Shown here piece by piece: positions 5,972 through 7,793 of a stretch of DNA of 7,793 nucleotides. Origin of the DNA: Pseudomonadota bacterium. GTDB taxonomy: Bacteria; Pseudomonadota; Gammaproteobacteria; Burkholderiales; Burkholderiaceae_D. The position numbers and the translations under genes are program-made. The notes under the pieces were generated by a model. It was not told the origin of the DNA and searched no databases. It saw nothing but the letters and a program-made list of their open reading frames with translations. Position 1 is the first letter of the stretch. Every line of letters starts with the position of its first letter. The stretch spans positions 1 to 7,793 of the forward strand of contig JAEWEK010000364.1 of NCBI GenBank assembly GCA_023389425.1, written 5' to 3'.

Positions 5972-7138
5972 TCAGGCGGGCTTGCGCGCGGGTTGCTCTC
6001 CTTGCCGCATCAGCGCATCGTAGATGGCCAGGTAGCTGCGCGCCATCGCGGGCAGGGAGTGGTGGGCGATCACCTGGCTTCGGGCGCGGGCGCCGTGGCG
6101 CGCGCCCATCTCGGGAATGCGGCAATAGTCGGCAATCGCGGACGCCATCAGGTCCGGCGAAAGCGGCGGCACCAGGATGCCGGTAAAGCCCGGATGCACC
6201 AGCGCCGCGGCGGCGCCGACCTTGGTGGCGACGACCGGCAGGCCGGTCGCCATGGCTTCCAGCAAGGCGGAGGAGGTCGACTCGGACTGCGCCGGCAGCA
6301 CGAACAGGTCCATCGCGCGCAGCAGCTGGGGAATGTCGTCGCGCGCGCCGGGAAGCCAGGCCCGCTGGGCGGCGCCGGCGCGGTTGAGCATGGCCTGGCA
6401 CTCGGCGCGGCATGGCCCGTCGCCGACGATCATCAGGCGCAGCCTCTGGTGGGCCGCGTGCGGTGACGCGATCAGGCGCAGGAAGGCCTCGACCAGCGTG
6501 GCGTGGCTGCGTCCGGAATCCATCTGGCCGACGCTGCCGATCACGAAGGCGTTGTCGTGCATGAAGCCCGCCGGCCCGACTGCGGCGGGCGGTCCGAGGC
6601 GGGGATGGAACTGGACGCTGTCCACGCCATTGGAGATGTGCGACACGCGCTCCGCGCCGACCTGCTCGATGAGCCAGTGCTCGAGTTCCGGGTCTGCCGC
6701 GACGAAATGCCCCACCAGCGGCCGCAGCAGCCGCCGTAGCCAGCGCTGCCCGGGGCGCGGCCGGTCGGCACGCTCGCGCCCGTGCTCGGCGTGCACGCGC
6801 AGCTTGACGCCCGCCAGCGCGGCCACCATCTGCCCGCGCAGGCCGCTCAGGTTGCGGGTGTGGACGAGGTCCGGCTGCAGCGCGCGCAGGGCCTGGTACA
6901 GGCGCAGGTAGTGGCTGAAGGCGGCGCCGCCGCACCGGTGCAGGCTGATGATCTCGACGCCGTCGCCGGGCAGCCCGGCCGCGACGCCGGCGCCTGGTTC
7001 GAGGCAGACGATGGCATGGCGGTAGCGCTCCGGCGGCATGTGCGCGATCAGGCTGACCAGGCCATTGCCGGTGCTTGCCGTGTCCAGCTGGTTGACGAGA
7101 TGGACGACGAGGGGCGGCTGATGGACGCTGTCGGGCAT
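5972..7138 (-). CDS. GT4-family glycosyltransferase, exosortase/PEP-CTERM-associated type (TIGR03088-like)
   Basis: This 388-residue GT-B enzyme would transfer a sugar from a nucleotide donor to a growing lipid-linked polysaccharide at the cytoplasmic face. The acceptor-side N-domain opens PPLVVHLVNQLDTASTGNGL (8-27) and carries PDLVHTRNLSGLRGQMVAAL (89-108), HAEHGRER (116-123) and RWLRRLLRPLVGHFVAADPE (132-151), all close to the sugar transferase found in exosortase A loci. The donor-side domain has ISNGVDSVQFHP (168-179), IVGDGPCRAE (237-246), WLPGARDDIPQLLRAMDLFV (261-280), the E-x7-E pair E286/E294 and VVATKVGAAAALV (302-314). Two donor-loop positions differ from what I expect: Q205 for the Arg of GRM and R210 for the usual Lys. 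The start at 7138 is fixed by AGGAGG 8 nt upstream; an in-frame ATG at 7198 has no such site. It ends 8 bp from the convergent synthetase-like gene. Confidence 0.92.
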   Translation of the reverse strand: MPDSVHQPPLVVHLVNQLDTASTGNGLVSLIAHMPPERYRHAIVCLEPGAGVAAGLPGDGVEIISLHRCGGAAFSHYLRLYQALRALQPDLVHTRNLSGLRGQMVAALAGVKLRVHAEHGRERADRPRPGQRWLRRLLRPLVGHFVAADPELEHWLIEQVGAERVSHISNGVDSVQFHPRLGPPAAVGPAGFMHDNAFVIGSVGQMDSGRSHATLVEAFLRLIASPHAAHQRLRLMIVGDGPCRAECQAMLNRAGAAQRAWLPGARDDIPQLLRAMDLFVLPAQSESTSSALLEAMATGLPVVATKVGAAAALVHPGFTGILVPPLSPDLMASAIADYCRIPEMGARHGARARSQVIAHHSLPAMARSYLAIYDALMRQGEQPARKPA

Positions 7139-7146
7139 GGCGGCGG

Positions 7147-7152
7147 CCTCCT
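7147..7152 (-). promoter_or_regulatory. Shine-Dalgarno AGGAGG deciding the glycosyltransferase start
   Basis: The plus-strand CCTCCT reads AGGAGG on the minus strand, 8 nt before the ATG at 7138-7136. It is a perfect consensus and excludes the longer frame that begins at 7198. Confidence 0.85.
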
Positions 7153-7181
7153 GGTGACGCCGGGCTGCGGGCTGAGCGACG

Positions 7182-7187
7182 ATTATA
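7182..7187 (-). promoter_or_regulatory. Candidate -10 box (TATAAT) for the glycosyltransferase
   Basis: The minus strand carries a perfect TATAAT 43 bp before the ATG at 7138, in an otherwise GC-rich stretch. No convincing -35 lies 16-18 bp upstream (GGAAAC at 17 bp) and there is no extended -10 TG. A start a few bases downstream would give a leader of about 37 nt containing the AGGAGG. The weak -35 suggests help from an activator, if it is a sigma-70 promoter at all. Confidence 0.45.
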
Positions 7188-7343
7188 TGGCCGCGCACAC
7201 GGCGGTTTCCCGGTCTTGCGGCGGCGATTGACTCCGATCAAAGGCGCCCCGCACATGCGCGCTTGTTGCGGCAAATTTCCTTCGTGCTTGACGCATATCC
7301 ATATGGCAAACGGAACGCCATTCTTGCCGGAACTGGACCGTTC

Positions 7344-7353
7344 ACAGGCCTGT
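7344..7353. promoter_or_regulatory. Candidate operator palindrome upstream of the FeeM-like gene
   Basis: ACAGGCCTGT is a perfect 10-bp palindrome 36 bp before the ATG at 7390. It overlaps a second, spaced inverted repeat, TGTC-N6-GACA (7351-7364). CCATATGG (7299-7306) is a further 8-bp palindrome in the same intergenic region. Together they could bind a dimeric regulator of the divergent pair, but short palindromes occur by chance. No clear -35/-10 pair or sigma-54 (GG-N10-GC) promoter was found for the plus-strand gene. The remainder of 7188-7374 shows no gene, RNA or terminator that I can support. Confidence 0.25.
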
Positions 7354-7374
7354 CTGAGATGACATTGCCACCTG

Positions 7375-7381
7375 AAGGAGG
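7375..7381 (+). promoter_or_regulatory. Shine-Dalgarno AAGGAGG of the FeeM-like gene
   Basis: AAGGAGG stands 8 nt before the ATG at 7390-7392. It is a near-perfect anti-16S match and fixes that start. Confidence 0.85.
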
Positions 7382-7389
7382 AAGTCGAC

Positions 7390-7793
7390 ATGCCGGTTGA
7401 GCCGCCACCGATCGTTTCGTTTCATGCCGCCGCGCCGGCGCCCGAGCTATTCCATGCCAACGCCCATGCGGTCAATATCCGAATCGCCAGCTCGCCCGAT
7501 TGCCAGGCCGCGGTGCGTGCCTTGCTGCACAAGATGTACGCGTGGCGCGGCTACGCGACCGACCATGGCACGCCAGAATCCGACAACCGGATGACGCTGT
7601 ACGCGGAGTCGAACGGCGCGCTGGTCGGAACGATGAGCCTGTGGCTTGACCGGCACGGCGCCTTGCCCGCGGACGAACTCTACGGCGATCGGCTGGAGCT
7701 GCTGCGGCGGCAGGGCCGGCGCCTGTGCGAACCGTCGCGGCTGGCCATCGATCCGGGCATGTCGAAGCGGGTGTTCGCGGCGCTGATCCACGT
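7390..7793 (+). CDS. FeeM-like N-acyl amino acid synthase / exosortase-system acyltransferase (N-terminal part, cut by window edge)
   Basis: The visible 134 codons run off the right edge with no stop. After a Pro/Ala-rich, low-complexity first 25 residues, the protein shows a GNAT-fold pattern of the FeeM/autoinducer-synthase-like type: VNIRIASSPDCQAAVRALLH (28-47), KMYAWRGYAT (48-57), MTLYAESNGALVGTMSLWLD (68-87), ADELYGDRLELLRRQGRRLC (94-113) and CEPSRLAID (113-121). The pattern VGT-x-SL-x-x-D, a D-L-x-x-L-R-x-x-G-R segment and E-x-SRLA-I-D is typical of N-acyl amino acid synthases, which move a fatty acyl chain from acyl-carrier protein to an amino acid. A relative is recurrent in exosortase A loci. 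It is divergent from the glycosyltransferase, 251 bp away, and starts behind a near-perfect AAGGAGG. The family call is good; the acyl acceptor cannot be told from this fragment. Confidence 0.82.
   Translation, partial: MPVEPPPIVSFHAAAPAPELFHANAHAVNIRIASSPDCQAAVRALLHKMYAWRGYATDHGTPESDNRMTLYAESNGALVGTMSLWLDRHGALPADELYGDRLELLRRQGRRLCEPSRLAIDPGMSKRVFAALIH

Noticed and set aside
5889..7391. A 500-codon minus-strand frame overlapping the glycosyltransferase in another frame.
   Set aside because: Most of its product is Arg/Pro/Ala low-complexity sequence, and the glycosyltransferase frame carries clear motifs and an AGGAGG site.

Overview
This is a GC-rich window, roughly two-thirds G+C by eye, with GC-rich third codon positions. 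Gene content suggests a betaproteobacterium of the Burkholderiales, most likely Oxalobacteraceae (Massilia/Duganella-like). That placement rests on recognised protein families and base composition, not on a marker gene. Most of the window looks like the accessory edge of an exosortase A (XrtA)/PEP-CTERM exopolysaccharide locus next to a housekeeping NAD gene. No exosortase or PEP-CTERM protein is itself inside the window.

Layout, left to right. (a) 1-428, minus: the first 142 codons of an EamA/DMT-type transporter, running off the left edge. (b) 426-555: a MITE/REP-like inverted-repeat element that exactly fills the space between the transporter start and the nadB stop. (c) 556-2175, minus: nadB, L-aspartate oxidase, intact. 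(d) 2268-3050 and 3047-3883, minus: two alpha/beta-hydrolase-fold proteins of the exosortase A-associated 'hydrolase 1' and 'hydrolase 2' types, overlapping by ATGA. (e) 3884-4110: a divergent regulatory region. (f) 4111-4143, plus: a 10-codon leader ORF with a strong ribosome-binding site, whose stop overlaps the next start. (g) 4140-5963, plus: a full-length asparagine-synthetase-fold protein whose ATP- and glutamine-site signature residues are degraded. (h) 5972-7138, minus: a GT4 glycosyltransferase like the exosortase-associated sugar transferase (TIGR03088 type), convergent with (g) across 8 bp. (i) 7139-7389: a second divergent regulatory region. (j) 7390-7793, plus: the start of a FeeM-like N-acyl amino acid synthase/acyltransferase, cut by the right edge.

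How they may work together (inference): the glycosyltransferase would build an envelope polysaccharide. The FeeM-like acyltransferase, the two hydrolases and the asparagine-synthetase-like protein would make or trim an acylated or amidated small molecule or decoration. The most notable feature is that three consecutive enzyme-fold proteins lack textbook catalytic residues: the hydrolase elbows read GMGDA and GVRLG, and the synthetase has GGGPAS for SGGxDS and GVGAAE for GDGGDE. The cassette may therefore use altered chemistry, or work through binding rather than classical catalysis. The second notable feature is the translationally coupled leader ORF, with tandem Trp codons and two Asn codons, in front of the synthetase-like gene.
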